From contig JAKZAN010000004.1 of assembly GCA_023053545.1 (NCBI GenBank), positions 12,802,235 to 12,866,234 of the forward strand: a stretch of 64,000 bases of DNA, read 5' to 3'. A model generated the notes under the pieces. The model was not told the DNA's origin. It ran no database searches and saw nothing but the letters and a program-made list of their open reading frames with translations. A program made the position numbers and the translations under genes. Within the stretch, counting starts at the first letter, position 1; every line of letters begins with the position of its first letter. This DNA is from Lepidurus packardi. Lineage: Eukaryota > Arthropoda > Branchiopoda > Notostraca > Triopsidae. Positions 54,394-64,000 of the stretch are shown here, one piece after another.

Positions 54394-57300
54394 ATAAGTC
54401 GACTTGGTCAACGTCGCACTTGTCTGGAACTTGAGCCCTTTCTTTCAGATATTATCTTTTGTGGGTGTTTTTCTCATAATACTTTTGACATAATACTGAT
54501 GCTTGCCTCTTTTGTTCTAGAATTCTCGGTGCGAAAACGAAGTGAAAGGCTTTCAACTGGATTCACTGCGTTACTACCCACGATTAGCTTCATTTGAAGC
54601 CTTTGTGAGGCTAAACTCTGTCCACTTTAGAAGAAGACGAGGATTCTTGTGAGCCGCAGTTAGCCGTTTCACCAGATTCATCTTTGGTGTTCATTACGCC
54701 AGGTAAATTTTTTAATTTGAATGAACTCGATCTTTTTTTATTAATATCTACCTAGTCATTGTCTAATAGGCTTGAGACAAAGCTCCGTTTGGCTACTATT
54801 CCGTATTGGGAAATAGTGGGAGCAGGCTCGTTCAGTCTTCCTGGTCGTCTGGGGTTTGGTGGGCGTGGTTGTGGGGCCGGTGGAGGCCCAGCAGGCAAGG
54901 GACGGTATTGTGTGTGTGGTGTTGAAGAGGGCGGAGTAAGTTTGAATTCTTTTTTTTGAAATTGTATACTAATGTTGTTTTTGTTCAAATAGGCTATCTA
55001 TGGGATCTCCTGCGTTATTAGTTAACAACATCTCCATGACATGTCGTTAAAAATTACGTCCATTAGAAGAAAGCAAAGAGTCTTGTGAGCTGCAGTTATT
55101 CAATTCACCAGTTTCGCCCTTGGTGTTCACTACTGGAGGTAAAGTATTTTCATTGGAATGAAAAATGAATGATTTTTAAAAATTAATATTTGCTTGGTCC
55201 TAGGCTCTTGTGTGCTTCAGACGGAAACTTTCTTCACTTCCGCGGTGTTTTCAAGATTCCCGTACTCGTCCAATGTCTCGAAGGGAAAAGGGAGATGTAA
55301 ATAAGTCGACTTGGGCAACGTCGCCTTCGTCTGGAACTTGAGCTCTGCGCGCAAGTTAGTACTGTTTTTAGCTTTGTGTTACGTACATAATACTGGTGCT
55401 TGTCTCTTTTGCTCTAGAATTCTCAGAGCCAAAATGAAGCTAAAAAGGACACCTGTAGATTCTTATGAGCTGTAGTTGTCAAATTCACCCGTTTTGTGCA
55501 TGGCGTTCATAACTGAAGGTAAACCACTTTCAAATGAAATGAACTCATTTTCGAAAATTAACATCCCCTTGATCATAGGCTATTATAAGCTTGAGATGGA
55601 GGTCTGCTTGCGCTAATATTCCGTATCGAAACATTGTGTGAGTTGGTCCTATCATTGGGAGTGTTCTTTGAAGGGTAAGTTGTTCCCTTGATAATTTCGC
55701 TCGAAAAAGAGTTTTCCGTAATGGAATTTTTTTTTGTAATGTATTCATTTTTTTCTCATTCCTCTTTACTCTAGGCTTCCTCTTTTGAGCCCCTAGTGCT
55801 CTTTCCTCGCTATTTAGTAGCGCAGGCATTCCTAAAGAAGATTATCAGTGCATCAATGGCTATTCCTCCACCTGCATTACCGAAGATCATCGTCATCATC
55901 AGCTGTTCCCTCAACCCTTGCCTTTGAGCGCCGCCGTAGCTGATCCCATTCATGTTTCTTCACGTCGCCTTTGATTCGGATTTTGGATTCCCCCTTCTTG
56001 TGATGGAGCTGGAGACCCAGAGGGCATAAGGTATGCTAGGAGGTTTGGCTGCGTTCCAAGTTTCTGGGGGGCAGGAAAGTTTCCGTTGCTACATGATTCG
56101 TTAGGTTTTTAAGGGTAGCAACGGAGCTTCTCTGTTTTTTGGGGGGAGGGCGTGGTTTAGGTAGATTTTTGTTACCGATGGAAGTGAGGCAGGCGAGGGT
56201 TGAGTTCTTCTGTGGATTGAAGAAATGGGGTAAGTTTTTCTCTTAGTTTTTGTTTCTTGAATATTAATAGTTTTCTTTGTAATTCAATTAGGCTTCTCAA
56301 CTGGACTCCCTGCGTTACTACCCAAGATTATCTTCATTGGAAGCCTGTATGACGCTTGTGAGCCGCAGTAAGCAGTTTCACCAGATTCATCTTTGACGTT
56401 CATAACGCAAGGTCGATTTTTTTATTTGAATAAACTCGATCTTTTTTACTACTAATTGCCGTGTCACTGTCTAATAGGCTTTTGGTAGAGCTCCGTTGTG
56501 CTGCTTTTCCGTATTGGGGAAATACCAGGAGCAGGCCCGCTCATTTTCAGTGTGTTAAGTCTTCAACGCTAGCAACGGAGTTTCTCTGGGTTTTGGTGGG
56601 CGTGGTTCGGGTGCATGGTGGGGCCTGTGGAGGACCAGCAGGAAAGGGGCGTGATATTCGGGTGTGGTGTTGAAGAGGCGGAGTAAGTTTTGATTTCTTA
56701 TTATTTTTTTTTTTAATTCTCTATGCTAATTGTTCCGGAGGGAAAGGTTAGAAATGGCAAGGTCAGGAATTGCGCTGAAGGGGTTCATTCAGAGAATGTA
56801 GAAGAGGCCCCTGGTAGTATACCTCCGTATGTTTTTTACTTAGTTTTAAGGGATCGCGACCTTTACGTTGATTGAACCTTTTTCTTCTTCTTGGACAGTC
56901 GTCATGTTGTCTGCCTTTGTCTTTAGTTGTTTTAGTGAGTAGAAATAAATTAGTATCTTAAACTTGTCGAAACAAAGAACTCTAATGTTGCAGTGATTTT
57001 GGTTGTAACACTAATGTTGTTGTCTTTATTCAAATAGGCTATCCCTTGGATTTTGTGCGTTATTACTTGACAACATCTCCATGATATTGTGTCTTTATGT
57101 CGTTGAATTCCGTCCATTCGAAGAAAGCGAAGAGTCTTGTGAGCTGCAGTTACCAGTTTCGTCCTTGGCGTTCAAACTGGAGGTAAACTATTTTCCTTGG
57201 AATGAACCAGATTTAAAAAAGGAATAGTTGCTTGGTCCTAGTCTATGATGGACTTCAGATGGAGCTGGGTATAGAAACGTAGGGTGAGCTTGGTCTGCTC

Positions 57301-57538
57301 ATTTGTTGTGAATCTTTGAACCTGAGGCTGTTCCAAGGCGCGGAAGCCTCACATTTCGAGGCTATAGCAAGTACTGCCACGTTCTGATCCACGGTACAGA
57401 TCCACGGTAAGCTCCTAGCCAACTTTATACGTATTTCATGGCCACATGAATGTGTCTTGTGTTTAGCTTGACCCTTGAAGCAGATGCTTTATGGAAACGA
57501 CGCAAGGAGATGGCGAATTGGTCAAGACTTTAATCTGT
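54394..57538. repeat. Degenerate repeated exon-like modules, subtelomeric
   Basis: Several related segments recur with 70-85% similarity by eye. One begins TCTAGAATTCTC (54519, 55416) and has a counterpart at 61731. One reads GAGC(C/T)GCAGTTA then CACCAG and ends at a GGTAAA donor-like site (54652, 55088, 55469, 56360, 57139). One begins AGGCT after a pyrimidine tract (54769, 56476). One reads GGGCGTGGT-GGGCC-GGAGG-CCAGCAGG (54862, 56597). The tail of the myosin copy (CCAATGTTTCGAAGCGAAAA, 54364) recurs at 55269. Modules are bounded by AG and GTAA/GTAAG, but no long frame spans them. Confidence 0.6.
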
Positions 57539-58080
57539 CGTGTGGTGTGCGATGGTTTCCCTTCTCGGATTTGTTAATTTTTTTTGGTAAGTGATTTTTG
57601 TATTTGCATTTTCCTTCAAATTATTTGTATGTTCCTTCAAATTATTTGTATTTTCCTTCAAACTATTTTTTATTTTCCTTCAAATTATTTATATTTTCCT
57701 TCGTTTTTTGGGGTGTGTTGATAGTATTGCTAACCCGCCAAATGCCAGAATATGGAGTTTAAACACACTAGCCCAACGCAGTGGCCAATGAGGTTGCTCG
57801 GGTTGTTGTCATGGTTTCTGGCGAATGGGTCCAGCCCTCGGACGATGCTTGCCGAGTCGACGCCTGTCTGCGAACAAAACTGGACCCTTGTCCACGTGAG
57901 GGATTTTTCTCCCGTTTTATTTCAAGTTTATCGCCTCGCATCCGACTTGTATCCAAGTGAAAGCATCCAAGACTTTTCTAGTATGCAAGCAGCATGCATA
58001 TTCTGCCAGTTTGCTCATTAAAAGTAGCATTATTGAGCATTTTCGAGCTAACTCCCGACGGTGTGGTGGCTTCCTTTTTC
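57539..58080. repeat. Tandem duplication, copy 1 (542 bp)
   Basis: It starts CGTGTGGTGTGCGATGG and is followed directly by copy 2. It contains a TTTTCCTTCAAATTATTTGTA minisatellite at about 57608-57700, then a unique part with CCAGCCCTCGGACGATGCTTG. The two copies differ by a few substitutions and by minisatellite length. Confidence 0.9.
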
Positions 58081-58642
58081 CGTGTGGTGTGCGATGGTTT
58101 CCCTTCTCGAATTTGTTAATTTTTTTTGGTAAGTGATTTTTGTATTTATTTTCCTTCAAATTATTTGTATTTTCCTTCAAATTATTTATATTTTCCTTCA
58201 AATTATTTGTATTTTCCTTCAAATTATTTTTTATTTTCCTTCAAATTATTTATATTTTCCTTCATTTTTTGGGGTGTGTTGATAGTATTGCTAACCCGCC
58301 AAATGCCAGAATATGGAGTTTAAACACACTAGCCCAACGCAGCGGCCAATGAGGTTGCTCGGGTTGTTGTCATGGTTTCTGGCGAATGGGTCCAGCCCTC
58401 GGACGATGCTTGCCGAGTCGACGCCTGTCTGCGAACAAAACTGGACCCTTGTCCACGTGAGGGATTTTTCTCCCGTTTTATTTCAAGTTTATCGCCTCGC
58501 ATCCGACTTGTATCCAAGTGAAAGCATCCAAGACTTTTCTAATATGCAAGCAGCATGCATATTCTGCCAGTTTGCTCATTAAAAGTAGCATTATTGAGCA
58601 TTTTCGAGCTAATTTCCCGAGGGTGTGGTGGCTTCCTTTTTC
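58081..58642. repeat. Tandem duplication, copy 2 (562 bp)
   Basis: Second copy of the preceding unit. Its minisatellite (about 58149-58262) has roughly one more 21-bp repeat, which accounts for the extra length. The 89-codon frame at the end of each copy is nearly identical in both but resembles no known protein. Confidence 0.9.
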
Positions 58643-58858
58643 CGTGACTCGAGTGAAACTTGTGAAAGCTTAATACCCTTGCTAATTTGTGGTTTAACCT
58701 GAACGGTATTACTCAGAGTTGTCCCTTTTCTCTTTATTTAGAGGGTGGCACAATTGACAGTGAGTGGTAGTGTTAGCACGTGTTCAGCGTGTGGTGGTGA
58801 TCCATTTCCTCCTGTTCCGCTCAGGCAACTCTTAATACCCTTGCCTTTTGTCATCCTT

Positions 58859-61140
58859 TAGGAGAAGGAAACGAGAACCAGCCATTGTGTATCTCCTAAG
58901 CTGCTTATTTCATGTGCTGTGGGAGCTGCCAGGAGAAGCAGATATGCCCGGAGTTGAAGAGTGTGTTGGAATCCGGCTGGGATTTTGGCGTGTATTCGAG
59001 ATTATTGCTGTTTTGGGTGGGATCCACGTGTTCGGTCAGTCGAGGTAAGAACTTGAATTTTTTCCAAAGTGTGTTTCTGGTTTCTTTTCCTAATCGCAGA
59101 GTATACTTCATGTTTGACCATGTTGTTTAACATGGTTATATAACATGTATTGATTTTTAAGTGTTTAAAATAGGTCAATTTTACATTTATTCTTTTTTTT
59201 CCCTAGGACGTTGACGACACCGCGCTAAAAGGCCAGAACCTGCACCTGGTCGTTGGACTTGTTGAAGAATGCGAGGTCTTTCCTACGCTGTGTTAATCTG
59301 CTAAGCTGCTTATTTCATGTGCTGTGGGAGCCGCCATTTTGTCGTGTTTTCAAGATTGTTGCTGTTTTTGGGTGGGATCCACGTGTTTGGTCAGTCGAGG
59401 TAAGAACTAATGTTTGAAAATGTTGTTTAACATGGTTCTAGAACATGTATTGATTTTTAAGTGTTTAAAATAGGTCAATTTTACATTTATTCTTGTTCTT
59501 TTTTTTCCTAGGACGTTGACGACACCGCGCTAAAAGGCCAGAACCTGCACCTGGTCGTTGGACTTGTTGAAGAATGCGAGGTCTTTCCTACGCTGTGTTA
59601 ATCTGCTAAGCTGCTTATTTCATGTGCTGTGGGAGCCGCCATTTTGGCATGTTTTCAAGATTGTTGCTGTTTTTGGGTGGGATCCACGTGTTTGGTCAGT
59701 CGAGGTAAGAACTAATGTTTGAAAATGTTGTTTAACATGGTTCTAGAACATGTATTGATTTTTAAGTGTTTAAAATAGGTCAATTTTACATTTATTCTTG
59801 TTCTTTTTTTTCCTAGGACGTTGACGACACCGCGCAAAAAGGCCAGAACCTGCACCTGGTCGTTGGACTTGTTGAAGAATGCGAGGTCTTTCCTACGCTG
59901 TGTTAATCTGCTAAGCTGCTTATTTCATGTGCTGTGGGAGCCGCCATTTTGGCATGTTTTCAAGATTGTTGCTGTTTTTGGGTGGGATCCACGTGTTTGG
60001 TCAGTCGAGGTAAGAACTAATGTTTGAAAATGTTGTTTAACATGGTTCTAGAACATGTATTGATTTTTAAGTGTTTAAAATAGGTCAATTTTACATTTAT
60101 TCTTGTTCTTTTTTTTCCTAGGACGTTGACGACACCGCGCAAAAAGGCCAGAACCTGCACCTGGTCGTTGGACTTGTTGAAGAATGCGAGGTCTTTCCTA
60201 CGCTGTGTTAATCTGCTAAGCTGCTTATTTCATGTGCTGTGGGAGCCGCCATTTTGGCATGTTTTCAAGATTGTTGCTGTTTTTGGGTGGGATCCACGTG
60301 TTTGGTCAGTCGAGGTAAGAACTAATGTTTGAAAATGTTGTTTAACAGGGTTCTAGAACATGTATTGATTTTTAAGTGTTTAAAATAGGTCAATTTTACA
60401 TTTATTCTTTTTTTTCCTAGGACGTTGACGACACCGCGCTAAAAGGCCAGAACCTGCACCTGGTCGTTGGACTTGTTGAAGAATGCGAGGTCTTTCCTAC
60501 GCTGTGTTAATCTGCTAAGCTGCTTATTTCATGTGCTGTGGGAGCCGCCATTTTGGCATGTTTTCAAGATTGTTGCTGTTTTTGGGTGGGATCCACGTGT
60601 TTGGTCAGTCGAGGTAAGAACTAATGTTTGAAAATGTTGTTTAACATGGTTCTAGAACATGTATTGATTTTTAAGTGTTTAAAATAGGTCAATTTTACAT
60701 TTATTCTTGTTCTTTTTTTTCCTAGGACGTTGACGACACCGCGCAAAAAGGCCAGAACCTGCACCTGGTCGTTGGACTTGTTGAAGAATGCGAGGTCTTT
60801 CCTACGCTGTGTTAATCTGCTAAGCTGCTTATTTCATGTGCTGTGGGAGCCGCCATTTTGGCATGTTTTCAAGATTGTTGCTGTTTTTGGGTGGGATCCA
60901 CGTGTTCGGTCAGTCGAGGTAAGTAACCTGAATTTTTTCCAAAGTGTGTTTCTGGTTTCTTTCCCTAATCGAAGAGTATACTTCATGTTTGACCATGTTG
61001 TTTAACATGGTTATAGAACATGTATTGATTTTTAAGTGTTTAAAATAGGTCAATTTTACATTTATTCTTGTTCTTTTTTTTCCTAGGACGTTGACGACAC
61101 CGCGCTAAAAGGCCAGAACCTGCACCTGGTCGTTGGACTT
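58859..61140. repeat. 305-bp tandem array with exon-like units, seven copies plus a divergent one
   Basis: Units start GACGTTGACGACACCGCG at 59207, 59512, 59817, 60122, 60421, 60726 and 61087; the last is cut short at about 61140. Spacing is 305 bp, except 299 once and 361 before the last, where 56 extra bases match the divergent unit at 58859-59204. Each unit begins after a T-rich tract plus CCTAG and has CAGTCGAG followed by GTAAGAAC about 193 bp later, like an exon with strong splice sites. The exon-like part opens a 29-codon frame ending TAA, so it is unlikely to encode a long protein. Confidence 0.92.
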
Positions 61141-61299
61141 GTATGCGCTATCCGTGGTATCTGTTCCCTTGCTGCACTGGAATTGAGTAAATAGTATTCA
61201 ATGTAGGAAACGTAAGGCGCGGTTGGTGAGGAACTGGAAGAGGATGTCGTCCCCGTGGTCTCTCTACGCCAATGCTAGAAAAGAACTGGAAGCTGCGCC
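61141..61299. other. Unique spacer after the 305-bp array
   Basis: A short non-repeated stretch that leaves the array unit after GTTGGACTTG. No gene is visible. Confidence 0.4.
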
Positions 61300-61620
61300 A
61301 TGTAATGCTACAAGCTGAAGTAAACACTGCAAGCTGCGCCGTCTACACGCTGCACTAAACACTACAAGGTGCGCCATCTACACGCTAGAAGCTGGACTGA
61401 ACCTACAAGTTACGCCATCTACACGCAACAGATGCACTAAACACTATAAGCTGCGTCATGTATACGCTGGATGCTGTACTAAACACTACAAGTTGCGCCA
61501 TTTACACGCTAGAAGCTGCACTAAACCTACAAGTTACGCCATTTACAAGCTACACTAAACACTAGAAGCTGCTCCATCTACACGCTACAAGCTGCACTAG
61601 ACACTACATGCTGCGGGTTC
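61300..61620. repeat. Degenerate 42-bp tandem repeat
   Basis: About eight imperfect units of the type AAGCTGCGCCATCTACACGC, TAGAAGCTGCACTAAACACTAC, roughly 42 bp each with internal deletions. It has no coding potential. It is far more diverged than the arrays on either side, so it is older or no longer exchanging. Confidence 0.75.
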
Positions 61621-61975
61621 TAGTATGAACTATTAGAGACTCTGAACATCCCAAAGCACGAACGAACCAGTAGAAGGGTGTTTTTGTCCTAGTATTGTTG
61701 GCATAATACTGATGTTTGTCGCTTTGTTGTAGAATTGTGGGATCTAAAACGAAGGGAGGGCTTTGAAGTGGCTTGACTGCGTGACTAGCCAAGATTAGCT
61801 TGATTTGAATCGTTTCTGACGCTCAACTCGTATCACTTTTGAAGAAGACGCTGATGTTTGTGTGCCTTAGTTCGCAGATTCGTTTTTTTTATTTTGAATG
61901 AACTGTATGTTTATTTCTTGGTGTCTGCCTTGTGATTGTCTTTTTTCGTTTGTTTTTCGGTGTTTGTTGATTGTT
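61621..61975. other. Spacer carrying a further copy of the exon-like modules
   Basis: 61721-61865 resembles the segment at 54510-54660 (TAGAATT-TGGGATCTAAAACGAAG, then GACTGCGTGACTAGCCAAGA), another degenerate copy of the subtelomeric modules. Low-complexity GT-rich sequence follows. Confidence 0.55.
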
Positions 61976-63720
61976 TTTCGGTAAGGGTAAGGGTTTCGGT
62001 ATGGGGAAGAGCAATGGTTTCGGGAAGAGCAAGGGTTTCGGGAAGAGCAAGGGTTTCGGTAAGGGTAAGGGTTTCGGGAAGAGCAAGGGTTTCGGGAAGA
62101 GTAAGGGTTTCGGGAAGAGCAAGGGTTTCGGTAAGGGGAAGAGCAAGGGTTTCGGGAAGAGCAAGTTTTTCGGTAAGGGTTTCGGTATGGGTTTCGGGAA
62201 GAGCAAGGGTTTCGGAAAGGGGAAGAGCAAAGGTTTCGGGAAGAGCAAGGGTTTTCGGAAAGAGCAAGGGTTTCGGTATGGGGAAGAGCAAGGGTTTCGG
62301 GAAGAGCAAGGGTTTCGGTATGGGGAAGAGCAAGGGTTTTCGGAAAGAGCAAGGGTTTCGGAATGGGGAAGAGCAAGGGTTTCGGAAAGAGCAAGGGTTT
62401 CGGGAAGGGGAAGAGCCAGGTTTTCGGGAAGAGCAAGGGTTTTCGGAAAGAGCAAGGGTTTCGGTATGGGGAAGAGCAAGGGTTTCGGTATGGGGAAGAG
62501 CAAGGGTTTCAGTAAGAGCAAGGGTTTCGGTATGGGGAAGAGCAAGGGTTTCAGTAAGAGCAAGGGTTTCAGTAAGAGCAAGGGTTTCGGGAAGGGGAAG
62601 AGCAAGGGTTTTCGGAAAGAGCAAGGGTTTCGGAATGGGGAAGAGGAAGGGTTTCGGGAAGAGTAAGGGTTTCGGAAAGAGCAAGGGTTTCGGGAAGATC
62701 AAGTTTTTCGATAAGAGCAAGGGTTTCGGGAAGGGGAAGAGCAAGGGTTTTCGGAAAGAGCAAGGGTTTCGGTATGGGGAAGAGCAAGGGTTTCGGTATG
62801 GGGAAGAGCAAGGGTTTCAGTAAGAGCAAGGGTTTCAGTAAGAGCAAGGGTTTCGGGAAGGGGAAGAGCAAGGGTTTTCGGAAAGAGCAAGGGTTTCGGA
62901 ATGGGGAAGAGGAAGGGTTTCGGGAAGAGTAAGGGTTTTCGGTAAGGGGAAGGGCAAGGGTTTCGGGAAGAGCAAGGGTTTTCTTAAGAGCAAGGGTTTC
63001 GGTATGGGGAAGAGCAAGGGTTTCGGTATTGGGAAGAGCAAGGGTTTCGGGAAGGGGAAGAGCAAGGTATTCGGGAAGAGCAAGGGTTTCCGGAAAGAGC
63101 AAGGGTTTCGGTATGGGGAAGAGCAAGGGTTTCGGGAAGAGCAATAGTTTCGGAAAGAGCAAGGGTTTCGGGAAGAGCAAGTTTTTCGATAAGGGGAAGA
63201 GCAAGGGTTTCGGGAAGGGGAAGAGCAAGATTTTCGGGAAGAGCAAGGGTTTCGGTATGGGGAAGAGCAAGGGTTTCAGAAAGAGCAAGGGTTTCGGAAA
63301 GAGCAAGGGTTTCGGGAAGAGTAAGGGTTTCGGGAAGAGCAAGGGTTTCGGTAAGGGGAGAGGAAGGGTTTCGGGAAGAGCAAGGGTTTGGGAAGGGTAA
63401 GGGTTTCGGGAAGAGCCAGGGTTTTGGCAAGAGCAAGGGTTTCGGAAAGAGCAAGGGTTTCGGGAAGAGCAATTTTTTCGGTAAGGGTAAGGGTTTCGGA
63501 AAGAGCAAGGGTTTCGGGAAGTGCAAGGGTTTCGGGAAGAGCAAGTTTTTCGGTAAGGGGAAGAGCAAGGGTTTCGGGAATTGGAAGAGCAAGATTTTCT
63601 GGAAGAGCAAGGGTTTTCGGAAAGAGCAAGGGTTTCGGTATGGGGAAGAGCAAGGGTTTCGGTAAGAGCAATTTCGGTAAGAGCGAGCGTTTCGGTATGG
63701 GGAAGAGCAAATGTTTTCGT
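61976..63720. repeat. 18-bp-type minisatellite (GGTTTCGGGAAGAGCAAG), about 1.75 kb
   Basis: The basic unit GGTTTCGGGAAGAGCAAG alternates with 24-bp forms containing TATGGG or AAGGGG inserts and with 19-bp forms starting GGTTTTCGG. Read on the plus strand it gives runs of GFGKSK, on the minus strand runs of LLFPKP or ETLALP. Long ORFs (up to 401 codons) on both strands come from the lack of stop codons in the unit. Mixed 18-, 19- and 24-bp units shift frame repeatedly, so it reads as a non-coding minisatellite. Confidence 0.9.
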
Positions 63721-63935
63721 AAAGAGCATTTTCAAGTGTTTCCGCAATTGGGAGAGCGAGGGATTCGGGAACACAAAATGTGCACAAAATTTTCCGGATA
63801 GGTTAGGTTAGGTTTGGTTAGGTTTCGGTATGGGGAAGAGCAAATGTTTTCGGAAAGAGCATTTTCAAGTGTTTCCGCAATTGGGAGAGCGAGGGATTCG
63901 GGAACACAAAATGTGCACAAAATTTTCCGGATAGG
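63691..63935 (+). repeat. 133-bp pre-telomeric unit in two copies, with internal TTAGG
   Basis: TTCGGTATGGGGAAGAGCAA starts at 63691 and again at 63824, 133 bp apart. Each copy moves from the minisatellite motif into a unique part (GCATTTTCAAGTGTTTCCGC, then TTTTCCGGATAGG). The first copy ends in four TTAGG-type units, one mutated to TTTGG, then returns to minisatellite sequence. The second runs straight into the terminal TTAGG tract. Confidence 0.92.
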
Positions 63936-64000
63936 TTAGGTTAGGTTAGGTTAGGTTAGGTTAGGTTAGGTTAGGTTAGGTTAGGTTAGGTTAGGTTAGG
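63936..64000 (+). repeat. Terminal (TTAGG)13 telomere repeat
   Basis: Thirteen perfect TTAGG units reach the last base of the window, G-rich strand pointing right. TTAGG is the ancestral arthropod telomere repeat. Together with the subtelomeric repeats to the left this is best read as the start of the chromosome-end telomere, though the window cannot show how far it continues. Confidence 0.9.

Noticed and set aside
61889-63787. Long ORFs of 189-401 codons on both strands
   Set aside because: They are the translation of a stop-free minisatellite; overlapping frames on both strands are equally long and unit-length changes shift the frame repeatedly.

Overview
The window looks like the end of an arthropod chromosome. 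The last 65 bases are thirteen perfect TTAGG units, the arthropod telomere repeat, with the G-rich strand running toward the right edge as expected at a true right end. Introns are short (mostly 50-120 bp, GT-AG) and the proteins are clearly animal. A crustacean such as a water flea fits the compact genes and the transposon mix, but the species is a guess.

Bases 1-32400 are an ordinary gene-rich block with four host genes, all assigned by their own protein sequence. Liprin-alpha (minus, 18 exons, C-terminal end cut off by the window edge) is followed upstream by the decapping cofactor DCP1 (minus, 8 exons, 451 aa). Then comes an L-type (Cav1) voltage-gated calcium channel alpha-1 subunit (plus, about 36 exons per transcript, about 1948 aa), and a p21-activated kinase (minus, 10 exons, 493 aa) convergent with it. 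I rebuilt the exon chains by hand and all four keep frame throughout. The channel gene has a textbook U12-type AT-AC intron and three pairs of duplicated exons that appear mutually exclusive (IS6, IIS5-pore, end of the II-III linker).

Bases 34000-51100 are a nest of DNA transposons and one satellite. A 1964-bp Kolobok-type element (THAP protein, TTAA target duplication) abuts a PIF/Harbinger element carrying two open genes, a MADF-type DNA-binding protein and a DDE nuclease. Starting 52 bp upstream of the nuclease start codon is an 8.5-kb array of 47 nearly identical 181-bp units whose core is built of CCTAACC (telomere-like) motifs. A hAT element sits at the far edge of the array; its 800-codon transposase frame has two in-frame stops.

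Bases 51100-64000 are subtelomeric. A broken, C-terminally truncated myosin V motor copy comes first. It is followed by degenerate repeated exon-like modules, a 542/562-bp duplication, seven 305-bp tandem units each bounded by splice-site-like sequences, a degenerate 42-bp tandem, a 1.7-kb minisatellite of 18-bp type, a 133-bp pre-telomeric unit that itself contains TTAGG, and finally the TTAGG tract. No retrovirus-like, LTR or Polinton element was recognised, and no tRNA, rRNA or CRISPR array.
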